Below are positions 26,521-35,798 of a stretch of DNA of 58,246 nt, one piece after another. Made by a program: the position numbers and the translations under genes. Origin of the DNA: an uncultured Coriobacteriaceae bacterium (GTDB taxonomy: Bacteria; Actinomycetota; Coriobacteriia; Coriobacteriales; Atopobiaceae). Where the stretch lies: positions 1-58,246 of the forward strand of contig CADALE010000016.1 in NCBI GenBank assembly GCA_902788705.1, in the 5' to 3' direction. The notes below the pieces were generated by a model. The model saw only the letters and a list, made by a program, of their open reading frames with translations. It made no database searches and was not told the origin of the DNA. Every line of letters starts with the position of its first letter. Position 1 is the stretch's first letter.

Positions 26521-26579
26521 ACAAGAAAGGCCACCGTCGTGGTGGCCTTCTCGCATTCTGGTGGGCCCTGTGGGTCTCG
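26521..26579 (-). repeat. Partial duplicate of tRNA-Lys 3' end plus terminator
   Basis: These 59 bp repeat 26692-26750 with one mismatch. The copy contains the CCA end, the acceptor 3' strand and part of the T arm of tRNA-Lys, then the whole terminator hairpin (26527-26549). The rest of the tRNA is absent. Such tRNA 3'-end duplications are typical of integrase attachment sites, but only about 112 bp separate the copies and no integrase is present, so a relic or local duplication is likely. Confidence 0.75.
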
Positions 26580-26691
26580 CCGCGTTGCCTGCGGCAACGC
26601 TCGACGGCTGCGCGCCTTGCGGCGCTCCGCCCGGCACGTGCCAGAGGGCACGTGCCGCCCTCTTGGGTTCGAGACCCCGCGGCGTGGGCAC

Positions 26692-26720
26692 ACAAGGAAG
26701 GCCACCGTCGTGGTGGCCTT
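26692..26720 (-). terminator. Rho-independent terminator of tRNA-Lys
   Basis: AAGGCCACC and its complement form a strong stem on the minus strand, followed by TTCCTTGT. It begins ten bases after the tRNA CCA end. Confidence 0.8.
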
Positions 26721-26729
26721 CTCGCATTC

Positions 26730-26805
26730 TGGTGGGCCCTGTGGGTCTCGAACCCACGACCTTGGGATTAAAAGTCCCCTGCTCTGCCAACTGAGCTAAG
26801 GGCCC
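26730..26805 (-). tRNA. tRNA-Lys (anticodon TTT)
   Basis: A 76-nt minus-strand cloverleaf: acceptor stem GGGCCCT/AGGGCCC, D arm with AGCTCAGTTGGCAGAGC, anticodon loop CTTTTAA (anticodon TTT), T arm GTGGGTTCGAGACCCAC and an encoded CCA. It reads AAA and, by wobble, AAG. Confidence 0.95.
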
Positions 26806-26814
26806 GTGTCACGT

Positions 26815-26820
26815 ATTCTA
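26815..26820 (-). promoter_or_regulatory. Candidate -10 box (TAGAAT) of tRNA-Lys
   Basis: TAGAAT lies nine bases before the tRNA 5' end and just past the stop codon of the aminopeptidase gene upstream. Confidence 0.5.
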
Positions 26821-26822
26821 GC

Positions 26823-28106
26823 CTATTCGCACTCCCAAGCCCACTGGCCGTCAACGAACACGGGAACCTCCTCGCCCGTGGCGGTGATGCCCGTCACGCT
26901 GAGGTCGTCCGAGCCGATCATGAAGTCCACGTGCGTGGCGCTCTGGTTGACCCCGTGAGCCAGCAGTTGGTCACGGTCCATGTCGAGGCCGCCTTCGAGG
27001 CACTCGGGGAAGCCCATGCCAAGCGCGAGGTGGCAGCTGGCGTTCTCGTCGTACAGCGTGTCATAGAACAGGATGCCCGTCTGGCGTATGGGCGTGTTCT
27101 TCGAGATAAGCGCGCACTCTCCCAGGCGCACCGCGTTCTCGTCGGTCTCGAGGATGTGACGCAGCACGTCCTTGCCCTGCGCAGCATCGTAGTCCACCAC
27201 GGCACCGTTCTCGAAGCGCAGCCAGAAGTCGCGCACCACCTGGCCGGCATGGGCCAGCGGCAGGGCCGAGTGCACGACGCCGTCAACGCGCATGCGGTCA
27301 GGCGTGGAGAAGACCTCCTCGGTGGGGATGTTAGGGAAGAACACCGTGCCGTCAACCGTGCGCGCGGCGCCGCCTTCCCATATATGCCCAGGATTGAGCC
27401 CAACCGTGAGGTCGGTGCCGTTGCTGGACACGTAGTGCAGCCGATCGAAGGCGTACCCGTTGAGGAAGCGCTTGTTCTTCTCGAAGGCCGCGTTGTGGGT
27501 CTCCCACTCCTGCTGCGGATCCTCGCCTGCGGCACGGGCGGTCTCGAGGATGGCTAGCCAAAGGCGATAGACAGCCTCGTCGGGCGACACCTCGGGGAAG
27601 ACCGTGCAAGCCCACGCCTTCACGGGTACGCCCGCGATGGTCCACACGTTACGGCCGAAGTCCATGCCCTCGCGGAAGGAGCGGCAGTCCCTGTTGCGCG
27701 CCCGGGATGCCGCGGCGGGCTTGGCGGGATCCACGCCGCTGAGGGAGGCGGGGTCGCTGCCGTCAAGGAAGATGAAGGCGGCTCCCGCCTCGGCTAGGCC
27801 GTTGAGCTGCGCAACCTTCCATGCGGGCGTATGCTCGAAGTACGAGAGGTCAACGTTCTCGTACTCGAGACGCGTCATGACGTCGTCGTTCCAGATGACC
27901 GTGACGTGGCCCGCACCGGCCTCGTAGGCATGCGCCACCACACGGCGGGCGAAGTCGGCACGCTCGACCGGCGCCTGCAGGACCACCTCCTGGCCCTCGC
28001 GCACGGCGGCGCCCTTGCGCACGATCAGCTCGGCATAGCGGTCAAGTTGCGGGGAGAGTCCCTCGATGGCTCGCTGGCACTCTTCCTGGGTCATGCGTGA
28101 AGACAT
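26823..28106 (-). CDS. M29-family metallo-aminopeptidase
   Basis: 427 residues; ATG 28106 has AAGGAG upstream. The family (AmpS, aminopeptidase T) removes N-terminal residues from peptides with a two-metal site. Seen here: the N-terminal Rossmann-like half (YAELIVRKGAAVREGQEV) and the metal-binding half with PNIPTEEVFS, the LGECALI region (usually EGAL), ASCHLALGMGFP and ATHVDFMIGSDDL. These positions supply the Glu/His/Asp ligands in characterised enzymes. Expected role: cytoplasmic peptide recycling. Monocistronic between its promoter and tRNA-Lys. Confidence 0.93.
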   Translation of the reverse strand: MSSRMTQEECQRAIEGLSPQLDRYAELIVRKGAAVREGQEVVLQAPVERADFARRVVAHAYEAGAGHVTVIWNDDVMTRLEYENVDLSYFEHTPAWKVAQLNGLAEAGAAFIFLDGSDPASLSGVDPAKPAAASRARNRDCRSFREGMDFGRNVWTIAGVPVKAWACTVFPEVSPDEAVYRLWLAILETARAAGEDPQQEWETHNAAFEKNKRFLNGYAFDRLHYVSSNGTDLTVGLNPGHIWEGGAARTVDGTVFFPNIPTEEVFSTPDRMRVDGVVHSALPLAHAGQVVRDFWLRFENGAVVDYDAAQGKDVLRHILETDENAVRLGECALISKNTPIRQTGILFYDTLYDENASCHLALGMGFPECLEGGLDMDRDQLLAHGVNQSATHVDFMIGSDDLSVTGITATGEEVPVFVDGQWAWECE

Positions 28107-28130
28107 GGCGGCTCCTTCCGGCGCGTGGTT

Positions 28131-28136
28131 TTATAA
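28131..28136 (-). promoter_or_regulatory. Candidate -10 box (TTATAA) of the aminopeptidase gene
   Basis: TTATAA (minus strand) is the only AT-rich hexamer close to the start, about 24 bases before the ATG. The remaining gap to 28352 shows no gene; it contains only the degenerate palindrome at 28273-28301. Confidence 0.4.
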
Positions 28137-28272
28137 GTTTACCTGCGGTTTATTGATGTGTGCGCAGCCACGCAGGCATCCAATGGCGTATAGGCGCATG
28201 AGAGTTATTCCCGTTTGTGCGGGTTTGTAGCCATGAATACTGAAAGGATTTTGCTGCGGGCGGGTGCCGAAT

Positions 28273-28301
28273 GTGGCGGAATCGCTCGGAGCAGGGCCGC
28301 C
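28273..28301. repeat. Degenerate relative of the palindrome at 26484-26514
   Basis: It starts GTGGCGGAAT and shares GCTCGGAGCAG with the earlier copy; the outer stem is less perfect. It lies beyond the tRNA-Gly terminator. Confidence 0.45.
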
Positions 28302-28352
28302 ATCCGGCGCCGGCAGGCGCGGCTGCCTGGCTGCCCGTCATCGCACGGCATG

Positions 28353-28373
28353 AAAAAGGGCCCCTCAGGGCCC
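28353..28373 (-). terminator. Rho-independent terminator of tRNA-Gly
   Basis: On the minus strand GGGCCC and GGGCCC form a short stem followed by TTTTT, ten bases after the CCA end. Confidence 0.85.
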
Positions 28374-28382
28374 GGGAGTTTC

Positions 28383-28457
28383 TGGAGCGGGTGACGGGAT
28401 TCGAACCCGCGGATACCAGCTTGGGAAGCTGGGGCCTTACCACTTGGCGACACCCGC
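28383..28457 (-). tRNA. tRNA-Gly (anticodon CCC)
   Basis: A 75-nt minus-strand cloverleaf: acceptor GCGGGTG/CACCCGC, anticodon stem CCAGC/GCTGG around TTCCCAA (anticodon CCC), T arm GCGGGTTCGAATCCCGT, encoded CCA. It reads GGG codons. Confidence 0.95.
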
Positions 28458-28467
28458 ATGCGTGTAG

Positions 28468-28473
28468 ATTCTA
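28468..28473 (-). promoter_or_regulatory. Candidate -10 box (TAGAAT) of tRNA-Gly
   Basis: TAGAAT lies ten bases before the tRNA 5' end, the same hexamer and spacing as before tRNA-Arg and tRNA-Lys. Confidence 0.5.
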
Positions 28474-28676
28474 TCACAGCAAAAATCCTCGCACGCGCAC
28501 AGTTCAAAGATGTTGAAAACCCGTGTCGAACCCCGCACACGCGCTACCAGCCAACTCGCGCCTAACTGGCAACGCCCAACGGCCCGCGCGCCAGTTTAGC
28601 GTCAGGCAAATGCGAAAAAACTGCAAGGTGCCCTCGCTAGTCTCGTACCTCCCGATCACACGACGAAGGAGGCACG

Positions 28677-31600
28677 ATGGACAGGGACTTGAGATCGCGC
28701 AGACCCTCCGCTTATGGAGAGGTCGCGCGGTTAGGCAGCAGGGAGCGACGCTACGACCTGCCGCGCACCGTAATGCGAGGAGGTGACCTGCCAAGAGGCG
28801 GCTGCCCGGCGGGGCCAGGCCATGCGGGAAGGGGGCGCCTTTCGTGGTCGCTTGGGACCGGCTCCTTGCAGGGACCAAGACGACGGATGCCGGGCACAAG
28901 GGGTTGCCAGGGCTCCCAACAGGCGAATCCCCTCTTGGCTGGAGGTCATAGGCTGCGGGCCGCGTGCGGCGGTGGCGCCTTCGGCAGCCTCGTCACGTCC
29001 GTGCGGAGGGATGCCCGAAGTCTGGGGAAGACGCTGCTGGCTGTGACGTTGTGCATTGCGGTGCAGGTAGCAGCCCTGTTGTCGTGCTCCCCCGTCACGG
29101 CCTTTGCCGCGTCGGGCACCGTAACCGAGGTTCGCTCAACCGGGACGGGCGACGGGGTATACCCCGGCCACGTGTTCAAGGTGAACGACTCCGTGGCCTA
29201 CTGTGCGTCCAGCTATCTGGGAAACCCTGCCGTGGGCGACACGCTCAATCGGTACGACGGAGCAGTTGGCATTCCCGCGCTTGACTACGTGCTGTACCAC
29301 GGATACGACGGCGTCACCGTCACCAGCCTTGGAGGGTTGTCTGCCGACGACTCGCGCCTAGCCACGCAGCTCGCCGTGTGGGAGGTGATTGGCAACGAGC
29401 GGCCCGACATCCTTTCTTGGCCCAATCATCAGGGCGATGGCGGCGAGTACCACGGCAACTACGGCTACGAGAACAGGATGGTGTGGGCTCGCGTATCGCA
29501 TCCGGATGTGGCGGCGGCCGCGGACAAGCTGATCACCGCTGCTCGCGCATATGCCACGGCTGGTGGCGGAGGAGTCGAGGCGGGCTTTGCCACGCTCTAC
29601 CTCAACATGGGCAACATGACAGAAGGCGTTTGGTACCAGCACTTTGTTGTGGTTGGCCAGAAGACGGGAAGGATTGCCCTGACGAAGGTGTCCGCCAACG
29701 AGGGACTGACGACGGGCAACAGCGGCTACAGCCTGAAAGGCGCCGTGTACGCGGTGTACTCTGACGAGGCGTGCAAGACCGAGGTGGGCCGCCTGACCAC
29801 GGGCGAGGATGGACATGCGGAGAGTGGCGACCTTACCGCAGGCACCTACTGGGTGCGAGAGGTGACGGCACCGAAGGGCTACGAGCTTGACACGCACGCG
29901 TACAAGGTCATTGTTGAACCGGGACAGACCGCGCAGGTGAACGGCGAGAAGGTGAAGGACGTCCCCGAGACCGGCCGGATCGACCTGGTGAAGGTCTCGG
30001 CCAACGAGGCGCTGACCGCCGGCAACAACTACTACAGCCTGAAGGGCGCCGTGTATGCGGTGTACGCCGACAAGGCGTGCAAGGCCGAGGTCACGCGCCT
30101 TACCACAGATGAGAGCGGGCACGCAGAGAGCGGCACACTTGCTCTGGGCACCTACTGGGTGCGCGAGGTGACGGCACCGAAGGGCTACCAGCGTGACGAG
30201 GCCACCTACGAGGTGCAGGTAGTGGCCGGCAAGACCGCGCATGTGAACGGCGGGAAGGTGAAGGACGTCCCCGAGGTCGGCCGGATCGACCTGGTGAAGG
30301 TCTCGGCCAACGAGGCGCTGACCGCCGGCAACAACTACTACAGCCTGAAGGGCGCCGTGTACGCAGTGTACGCCGACGAGGCGTGCAAGGCCGAGGTCAC
30401 GCGCCTGACCACCGGCTCGGACGGACGAGCGGAGAGCGGCGACCTGGCGCTGGGCACCTACTGGGTGCGCGAGGTGACGGCGCCAAAGGGCTACCAGCGT
30501 GACGAGGCCACCTACGAGGTGCAGGTGGAGGCCGGCAAGACCGCCCACGTAAACGGAAAGACTGTGGTCGATGCTCCTGAGGTGGGCTTCATAGACCTAA
30601 CGAAGGTGTCGGCAAAGGAGAACCTGACGGCCGGCAACGATCACTACAGCCTGAAGGGCGCCGTGTACGGCATCTATGCTGACGAGGCATGCAAGACCGA
30701 GGTGATGCGCTTGACCACTGACGCATCCGGTTATGTGAAGAGCGGAGAGCTTGTCCCTGGCACCTACTGGGTGCGCGAGGTGACGGCACCGAAGGGCTAC
30801 CAGCGCGACGAGGCCACCTACAGGGTGCAGGTGGAGGCCGGCAAGTCCGCCCACGTGAACGGCGGGAAGGTGGTCGACACGCCTCAGGTGGGCTTCATCG
30901 ACCTCACGAAGGTGTCAGCAAACGAGGGTCTTACCAGCGGAAACAGGTGTTATTCGCTTGCTGGTGCCGAGTATGGCGTCTATAGCGACTCGTCATGCAC
31001 AACGCTGGTCCAGAAGCTGACCACCAACGCATCGGGCTTCGCAAAGAGCGCCGAGCTTGCCCTGGGCACCTACTGGGTGCGCGAGCTGACCGCGCCTCTG
31101 GGCTTCGCGCGCGACGAGGCTACCTACGAGGTGCAGGTAGAGGCCGGCAAGACCACGCACGCCAATGGTGGCAAGGTGACCGAGGCGCCCGTCTACGAGA
31201 CCAACCTTGCCCTGGTGCGCAAGGTGGATGCCGACGGAAACCTGCTCTCGCCCGAGCTGGCACGCGACGCCCAAGGCAATGCCACCCTTGCTGGTGCGGA
31301 GTTCACGGTGCGGTACTACGACTCCTTTGAAGACCCCGCGCAGGTACACGCCGCCGCCCTGCGTACCTGGGTGTTTGCCACTGACGACAGCGGACGGGCG
31401 CTCTTTGACCAGGGGCATCTAGTGCACGGTGACAAGCTGTTCGTCTCGGCGGACGGCGCCGCAGTGCTGCCGCTGGGCACCTACACCGTCCAGGAGACCA
31501 AGGCGCCCAGTGGATACCAGCTCACCGACACGGCTGCCCATCGTGCCCAGGTGGCCTTGGGCGAGGACGGGCGTGCCCATTGGGTGACGCTTGACGGATG

Positions 31601-34600
31601 GTCGGGACAGAATGCCGAGGAGGACCTCGGTGGTAGGGCAATTGCCGACGCGGTGCGTCGTGGCGGCCTCGCGATCCAGAAGACAGATGCGCAGACAGGC
31701 TCTGCGCAGGGCGACGCCTCGCTTGCGGGCATCGTGTTCGAGGTGGTCAACGAGAGCGAGCGAAGCGTGATCGTGGCAGGCCGGGCCTATGCCCCGGGCG
31801 AGGTGATTGAGCCGCTCACGCTGGTGACTGACGAGGCCGGCAAGGCATCCACCAGCGCAGATGCGCTGCCTTTGGGAACGTATCGCGTGCGTGAGCGCGC
31901 AACGAACGAGTCGTATCTCCTTACGGCGGAGGACCAAGTGGTGACCATTTCAGAGGCTGACCTCGGCACCGTGAAGTCGCTTGGCACGAGCTTTGCCAAC
32001 CAGGTGGCACGTGGAGGCGTGGCAGTGGGAAAGATTGACCGCGAGCTGGGCACGAACCAGGCGCAAGGCGCATCCACGCTGGAGGGTGCCACCATTGCCG
32101 TCGAGCTTGTGAGCTCGCAGAGCGTCCTGGTTGGTGACGAGCTTCATGCGCCTGGCACCGTGGTCACGACCCTCACGACCGACGCCGAAGGCAACGCCTG
32201 CACCGGCGAGCGCGACCTCCCCTACGGTACCTATGTGCTGTACGAGACCAAGGCGCCCGAGGGCTACCTCCTCACGCCGCGCTCCGACTGGTGTCCGACG
32301 GTGCAGGTTCGCGAGGACGGCGTGGTGGTTGACCTCACCGGGCCCGAAGCTTGCCTGCCTGAGCTCGTGGCACGCGGGGACCTTTCGGGCGTGAAGGTAC
32401 GCGAATCTGACATGGCTCGTCTAGCAGGGGTTCCTTTCGTCATCGAGTCGCTTTCCACAGGCGAGCGCCATGTAGTGGTGACCGACGAGAATGGCGAATT
32501 CTCCACCGAGGCGTCGTGGGTCTCGCATGAGTCGGCCACCAACGCGAACGACGCCGCGGTGACGCAGACAGACGATGGCACGTTTGTACTGGCAGACGAT
32601 ACCGAGCTCTCGCAGGAGGCCGGCGTGTGGTTCTGTGGCGCAAACGATGGGCAGGCGTGCGCGCCGAGCGATGGAAGGGGCGCTCTCCCCTACGACCGCT
32701 ATCGCGTGAGCGAGGTGTCGTGCGCGGCCAACGAGGGGCTGGCCCTTGCCAGCTTCGAGGTGCAGGTGCCCACGCGCGTAAGCCGTAACGGCCGCACCGT
32801 AAGCCTTGGCACCATCGATGACCGCCCAGGTCCCGCCATTCAAACCCAGCTTGCCTACGAAGGCGCCGGCACGGCTCCCGCCATGGACGACATCGAGCTC
32901 GTGGACGTGGTGAGCTTCTCCTCGCTGCAGGCGGGAGCCTTCTACCAGTTGTCCGGTTCACTGCATTTGGTTGGCGAGGACGGCTCTGACCTCGGCATCA
33001 TTGCCACGGCGACAACCGAGCTTGTTCCTGATGCCGCCGATGGGCACGCAGAGGTTCGCTTCCAGCTTGATGCACGCGAGCTTGCGGGGTGTTCGGCCGT
33101 GGCCTTCGAGGTGCTGACGCGAGGCGACGAGGTCGTGGCAACGCACGAGGACCTTGGTGACGAGGGGCAGACGGTGTCGTTCTCGTCACTTGGGACGTGC
33201 CTCACCGACAAGGAGGGCTGGCACGAGGCGCTTGCAGACACCGACGTCGTGCTGGTTGACACGGTGTCCTATCAGGGGCTTGTTCCCGGCACGGCCTACG
33301 ATGCATCTGGCACCCTCATGGATCGCGCAACTGGCGAGCCGGTGCTGGATGACGCGGGGCAGCCGATTACCGCGCGCACCACGTTTGTCCCGGAGGAGGC
33401 GACAGGTCAGATGGAGCTCGCTTTCGCGTTCCCAGGCGCGTCGCTTGCCGGACGTAACGTGGTAGCCTTCGAGCGGCTGTATGAAGGCGCAGCGCTGATT
33501 GCCGTGCACGAGGACCTGGATGACGAGGGCCAGACCGTGTGCTTCCCGTCGATTGCCACCGACCTAGGCGATGCGGACGGGCGACACGTGACCCTTGCAT
33601 ACGACGAGGTACGCTTGGCCGACACCGTTCGCTTCGAGAACTTGACGCCTGGCAACGAGTACGTGGTGCACGGTACCCTCATGGACCGTGCGGCAGGCGA
33701 GCCGCTGGTGATTGGCGAGCTTCCCGTAACGGGCGAGGCAGCCTTCGTGCCCGAGGAGACGAGCGGCATGACCTCGGTGGAGTTCGTGCTTGACGCACGG
33801 GCACTTGCCGGGCACTCGGTGGTTGCCTTCGAGACGCTCTCCTGCGGGGACCATGTGGTGGCGGTGCACGAGGACCTTTCCGACGCGCGCCAGACGGCCA
33901 CCTTCCCCTCCATCGGCACGCAGGCGCAGGTGGGCCGTGACGGGTTGGACGAGACCTTGGCAGAAGGCGTCGTGGAGATCGTCGACACGGTCTCCTATCA
34001 GGGGCTTGTTCCTGGCGTCGAGTACGTGGTACGCGGGACGGTGCACGTCGTGGGAAGCGAGGGCGAGGATGCCGGCGCGCTTGAGGACGCGAATGGCAAG
34101 GTGATCGTGGCAAGCACGAGCTTTGTTCCTGACGAGTCGGACGGCGAGGCCGAGGTGGTGTATGAGGTGGATGTGACGGGGCTGGGTGACCGGTCGCTGG
34201 TAGCGTATGAGGAGCTCTACGAGGGTGAGCGTCTGCTTGCGGTGCATGCCGACATAGCCAGCGAGCCGCAGACCATACACGTGAGGAAGCCGGAGGAGCC
34301 GACGCCGGAACCCGAGCCTGAGCCGGAACCTGAGCCCACTCCGGAACCCGAGCCTGAGCCGGAACCTGAGCCGACGCCCGGTCCTGAGCCCGAGCCCGAG
34401 CCCACTCCGGAACCCGAGCCTGAGCCGACGCCCGAGCCTGAGCCGGAACCCGAGCCGACGCCGGAGTCCAAACCAGAGCCCGAAGCGCCAAAGCCTGCGA
34501 AGCCCAGCGTTCCCCAGCAGCCCACGACGCCCAAGGGGCGCGACCTTCCCCAAACCGGGGCAGGCGCAGCAGCGGTGACGCTCGTGCTGGTAGGATGCGC

Positions 34601-34877
34601 TACCCTGCTCATCGGCATCTTTGTGAGCATGAGGAAGTCCGAGGTCGGCACGGCCGGCAGCACATCCTCTCGTGGGACGCATCGTGGGCCGCAGGCGCCA
34701 TTGGATACACAGGTGACTTCCGTTCCGCGAGGTACGACCCACTCGCGACGCTACCGCACGACGAACAACGCTCATCGTGGACACACCACTTCGCCCACCT
34801 CGTCTCCCAGGCACGGCACATCAGCCTCTGCAGGCCGCATCAGGCACACCACACGCGATTCGCATCGTCATGAGTAG
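28677..34877 (+). CDS. Giant LPXTG surface adhesin with thioester and VaFE domains
   Basis: 2066 residues; ATG 28677 has AAGGAGG four bases upstream. Residues 1-108 are an odd Arg/Gly-rich extension. A typical signal peptide ([17 protein letters not shown] ... AFA) spans about 110-147; an in-frame GTG at 29001 would start just before it but lacks a ribosome site. Residues about 155-330 are a TQXA thioester domain: Cys about 176 (YCASS) and Gln about 231 (TQLAVW), which can bond covalently to host proteins. Five 102-residue SpaA/Cna-B-like modules follow (332-841), then divergent ones. Four VaFE (Thr-Gln ester-bond) repeats span about 1384-1869, then a Pro-Glu wall-spanning stretch and LPQTG at 1957. 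About 80 basic, His/Thr-rich residues after the membrane helix are unusual. Sortase substrate; it overlaps the sortase gene. Confidence 0.93.
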   Translation: MDRDLRSRRPSAYGEVARLGSRERRYDLPRTVMRGGDLPRGGCPAGPGHAGRGRLSWSLGTGSLQGPRRRMPGTRGCQGSQQANPLLAGGHRLRAACGGGAFGSLVTSVRRDARSLGKTLLAVTLCIAVQVAALLSCSPVTAFAASGTVTEVRSTGTGDGVYPGHVFKVNDSVAYCASSYLGNPAVGDTLNRYDGAVGIPALDYVLYHGYDGVTVTSLGGLSADDSRLATQLAVWEVIGNERPDILSWPNHQGDGGEYHGNYGYENRMVWARVSHPDVAAAADKLITAARAYATAGGGGVEAGFATLYLNMGNMTEGVWYQHFVVVGQKTGRIALTKVSANEGLTTGNSGYSLKGAVYAVYSDEACKTEVGRLTTGEDGHAESGDLTAGTYWVREVTAPKGYELDTHAYKVIVEPGQTAQVNGEKVKDVPETGRIDLVKVSANEALTAGNNYYSLKGAVYAVYADKACKAEVTRLTTDESGHAESGTLALGTYWVREVTAPKGYQRDEATYEVQVVAGKTAHVNGGKVKDVPEVGRIDLVKVSANEALTAGNNYYSLKGAVYAVYADEACKAEVTRLTTGSDGRAESGDLALGTYWVREVTAPKGYQRDEATYEVQVEAGKTAHVNGKTVVDAPEVGFIDLTKVSAKENLTAGNDHYSLKGAVYGIYADEACKTEVMRLTTDASGYVKSGELVPGTYWVREVTAPKGYQRDEATYRVQVEAGKSAHVNGGKVVDTPQVGFIDLTKVSANEGLTSGNRCYSLAGAEYGVYSDSSCTTLVQKLTTNASGFAKSAELALGTYWVRELTAPLGFARDEATYEVQVEAGKTTHANGGKVTEAPVYETNLALVRKVDADGNLLSPELARDAQGNATLAGAEFTVRYYDSFEDPAQVHAAALRTWVFATDDSGRALFDQGHLVHGDKLFVSADGAAVLPLGTYTVQETKAPSGYQLTDTAAHRAQVALGEDGRAHWVTLDGWSGQNAEEDLGGRAIADAVRRGGLAIQKTDAQTGSAQGDASLAGIVFEVVNESERSVIVAGRAYAPGEVIEPLTLVTDEAGKASTSADALPLGTYRVRERATNESYLLTAEDQVVTISEADLGTVKSLGTSFANQVARGGVAVGKIDRELGTNQAQGASTLEGATIAVELVSSQSVLVGDELHAPGTVVTTLTTDAEGNACTGERDLPYGTYVLYETKAPEGYLLTPRSDWCPTVQVREDGVVVDLTGPEACLPELVARGDLSGVKVRESDMARLAGVPFVIESLSTGERHVVVTDENGEFSTEASWVSHESATNANDAAVTQTDDGTFVLADDTELSQEAGVWFCGANDGQACAPSDGRGALPYDRYRVSEVSCAANEGLALASFEVQVPTRVSRNGRTVSLGTIDDRPGPAIQTQLAYEGAGTAPAMDDIELVDVVSFSSLQAGAFYQLSGSLHLVGEDGSDLGIIATATTELVPDAADGHAEVRFQLDARELAGCSAVAFEVLTRGDEVVATHEDLGDEGQTVSFSSLGTCLTDKEGWHEALADTDVVLVDTVSYQGLVPGTAYDASGTLMDRATGEPVLDDAGQPITARTTFVPEEATGQMELAFAFPGASLAGRNVVAFERLYEGAALIAVHEDLDDEGQTVCFPSIATDLGDADGRHVTLAYDEVRLADTVRFENLTPGNEYVVHGTLMDRAAGEPLVIGELPVTGEAAFVPEETSGMTSVEFVLDARALAGHSVVAFETLSCGDHVVAVHEDLSDARQTATFPSIGTQAQVGRDGLDETLAEGVVEIVDTVSYQGLVPGVEYVVRGTVHVVGSEGEDAGALEDANGKVIVASTSFVPDESDGEAEVVYEVDVTGLGDRSLVAYEELYEGERLLAVHADIASEPQTIHVRKPEEPTPEPEPEPEPEPTPEPEPEPEPEPTPGPEPEPEPTPEPEPEPTPEPEPEPEPTPESKPEPEAPKPAKPSVPQQPTTPKGRDLPQTGAGAAAVTLVLVGCATLLIGIFVSMRKSEVGTAGSTSSRGTHRGPQAPLDTQVTSVPRGTTHSRRYRTTNNAHRGHTTSPTSSPRHGTSASAGRIRHTTRDSHRHE
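29670..31199 (+). repeat. Five tandem 306-bp coding repeats in the adhesin gene
   Basis: Equivalent points recur at exactly 29670, 29976, 30282, 30588 and 30894, a 306-bp (102-codon) period. Units 2 and 3 are almost identical at the DNA level, while 1, 4 and 5 diverge, which indicates recent duplication or gene conversion and likely length variation between strains. Confidence 0.92.
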
Positions 34878-35715
34878 CAGAGGACATGACCTCGATGCGC
34901 GCCAGCTAGGAGGAAGGCTTCTCATCGTGCTTGGCATGGCCATAGCGCTCGTGGGAGGGGCCCTTCTTGCTCGGCAGGCCAAGGGGGCACGCAGCTATGC
35001 GTCCCTCTTGGCCTCCGGGCCCGCCCTTGCTGGTCAGGAGGCAAACGAGGGCCAGCAGCCGATGGCCTCTGTAAGCGATCGTCCCGGAGCGAGCGCCCCC
35101 TACATAGCGGACCCCTCCCTTGCACGAAGAGGACGCTACGTGGATTGGGATGCGCTCAGGGACATAAACGAGCAGGTGGTAGCATGGGTTGACATCGAAG
35201 ATGCCGACATAAGCCTACCGGTATGCCAAGCTGAGGCCGATGCCCCTGACTACTACCTGACGCATGACCTGTGGGGCAACGAGTCTGTAGCCGGATGCCT
35301 GTACGTCGACTGTCGCGCCGATGCACATGCCCGTCACGAGTTGGTGTATGGGCATCACCTGACGGGAACCGGGGGAATGCTGAGCAACCTCTTTGCGTGT
35401 GCTGACCAGGACGTCTTTGACGAGCTGCTGTCAGGTGACGTCCTGTGGCTGACGCCGGAGGATGGTAAGCGCCGCCTCCATCCGCTTTGCGCGCTGGCTG
35501 TTGACCAGTCATGCGACGATGTGCAGTGCTTCGATTTTGAGGATGAGGCGAGCTTCAGGACATGGCTTCAGGCGCTCTGTGGCAAGGCATCGGCCCGGGC
35601 GCCCGATGCCGAGCTGCACGCGAGTCGCGCCACACGTGCCGTCTCGCTGGTGACCTGCTCTTCGTTGCTCTCGGGACAGCGCGGACGAACGGTTGTGGTG
35701 CTCGTGGACGCGTAG
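34870..35715 (+). CDS. Class B sortase
   Basis: 281 residues from ATG 34870, which overlaps the adhesin stop by 8 bp; a GTG at 34927 with AGGAGGAAGG upstream is an alternative start but would shorten the membrane helix (about 16-34). The catalytic domain has the sortase triad: His in YGHHLTGTG, Cys in VSLVTCSS and Arg in GQRGRTVVV. The [11 protein letters not shown] and VYGHHL motifs fit class B. It should cleave the LPQTG of the adhesin encoded upstream and join it to peptidoglycan or to a pilin-like partner. A dedicated sortase next to one large substrate argues for a self-contained surface module. Confidence 0.9.
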   Translation: MSSRGHDLDARQLGGRLLIVLGMAIALVGGALLARQAKGARSYASLLASGPALAGQEANEGQQPMASVSDRPGASAPYIADPSLARRGRYVDWDALRDINEQVVAWVDIEDADISLPVCQAEADAPDYYLTHDLWGNESVAGCLYVDCRADAHARHELVYGHHLTGTGGMLSNLFACADQDVFDELLSGDVLWLTPEDGKRRLHPLCALAVDQSCDDVQCFDFEDEASFRTWLQALCGKASARAPDAELHASRATRAVSLVTCSSLLSGQRGRTVVVLVDA

Positions 35716-35743
35716 GAAGCCCTCGCGCGAACGCCGCAGTAGC

Positions 35744-35775
35744 AAAAGGCCCGAGGGAACTGCTTCCCTCGGGCC
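35744..35775. terminator. Bidirectional terminator between sortase and M28-like genes
   Basis: A perfect 12-bp stem (GGCCCGAGGGAA and its complement) with a 4-nt loop lies between convergent genes. The TTTT tract is on the minus-strand exit, so it best serves the M28-like gene; on the + side the tail is only TCGGTT. Confidence 0.8.
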
Positions 35776-35798
35776 TCGGTTCCGCTTTCTCAGGGCCG

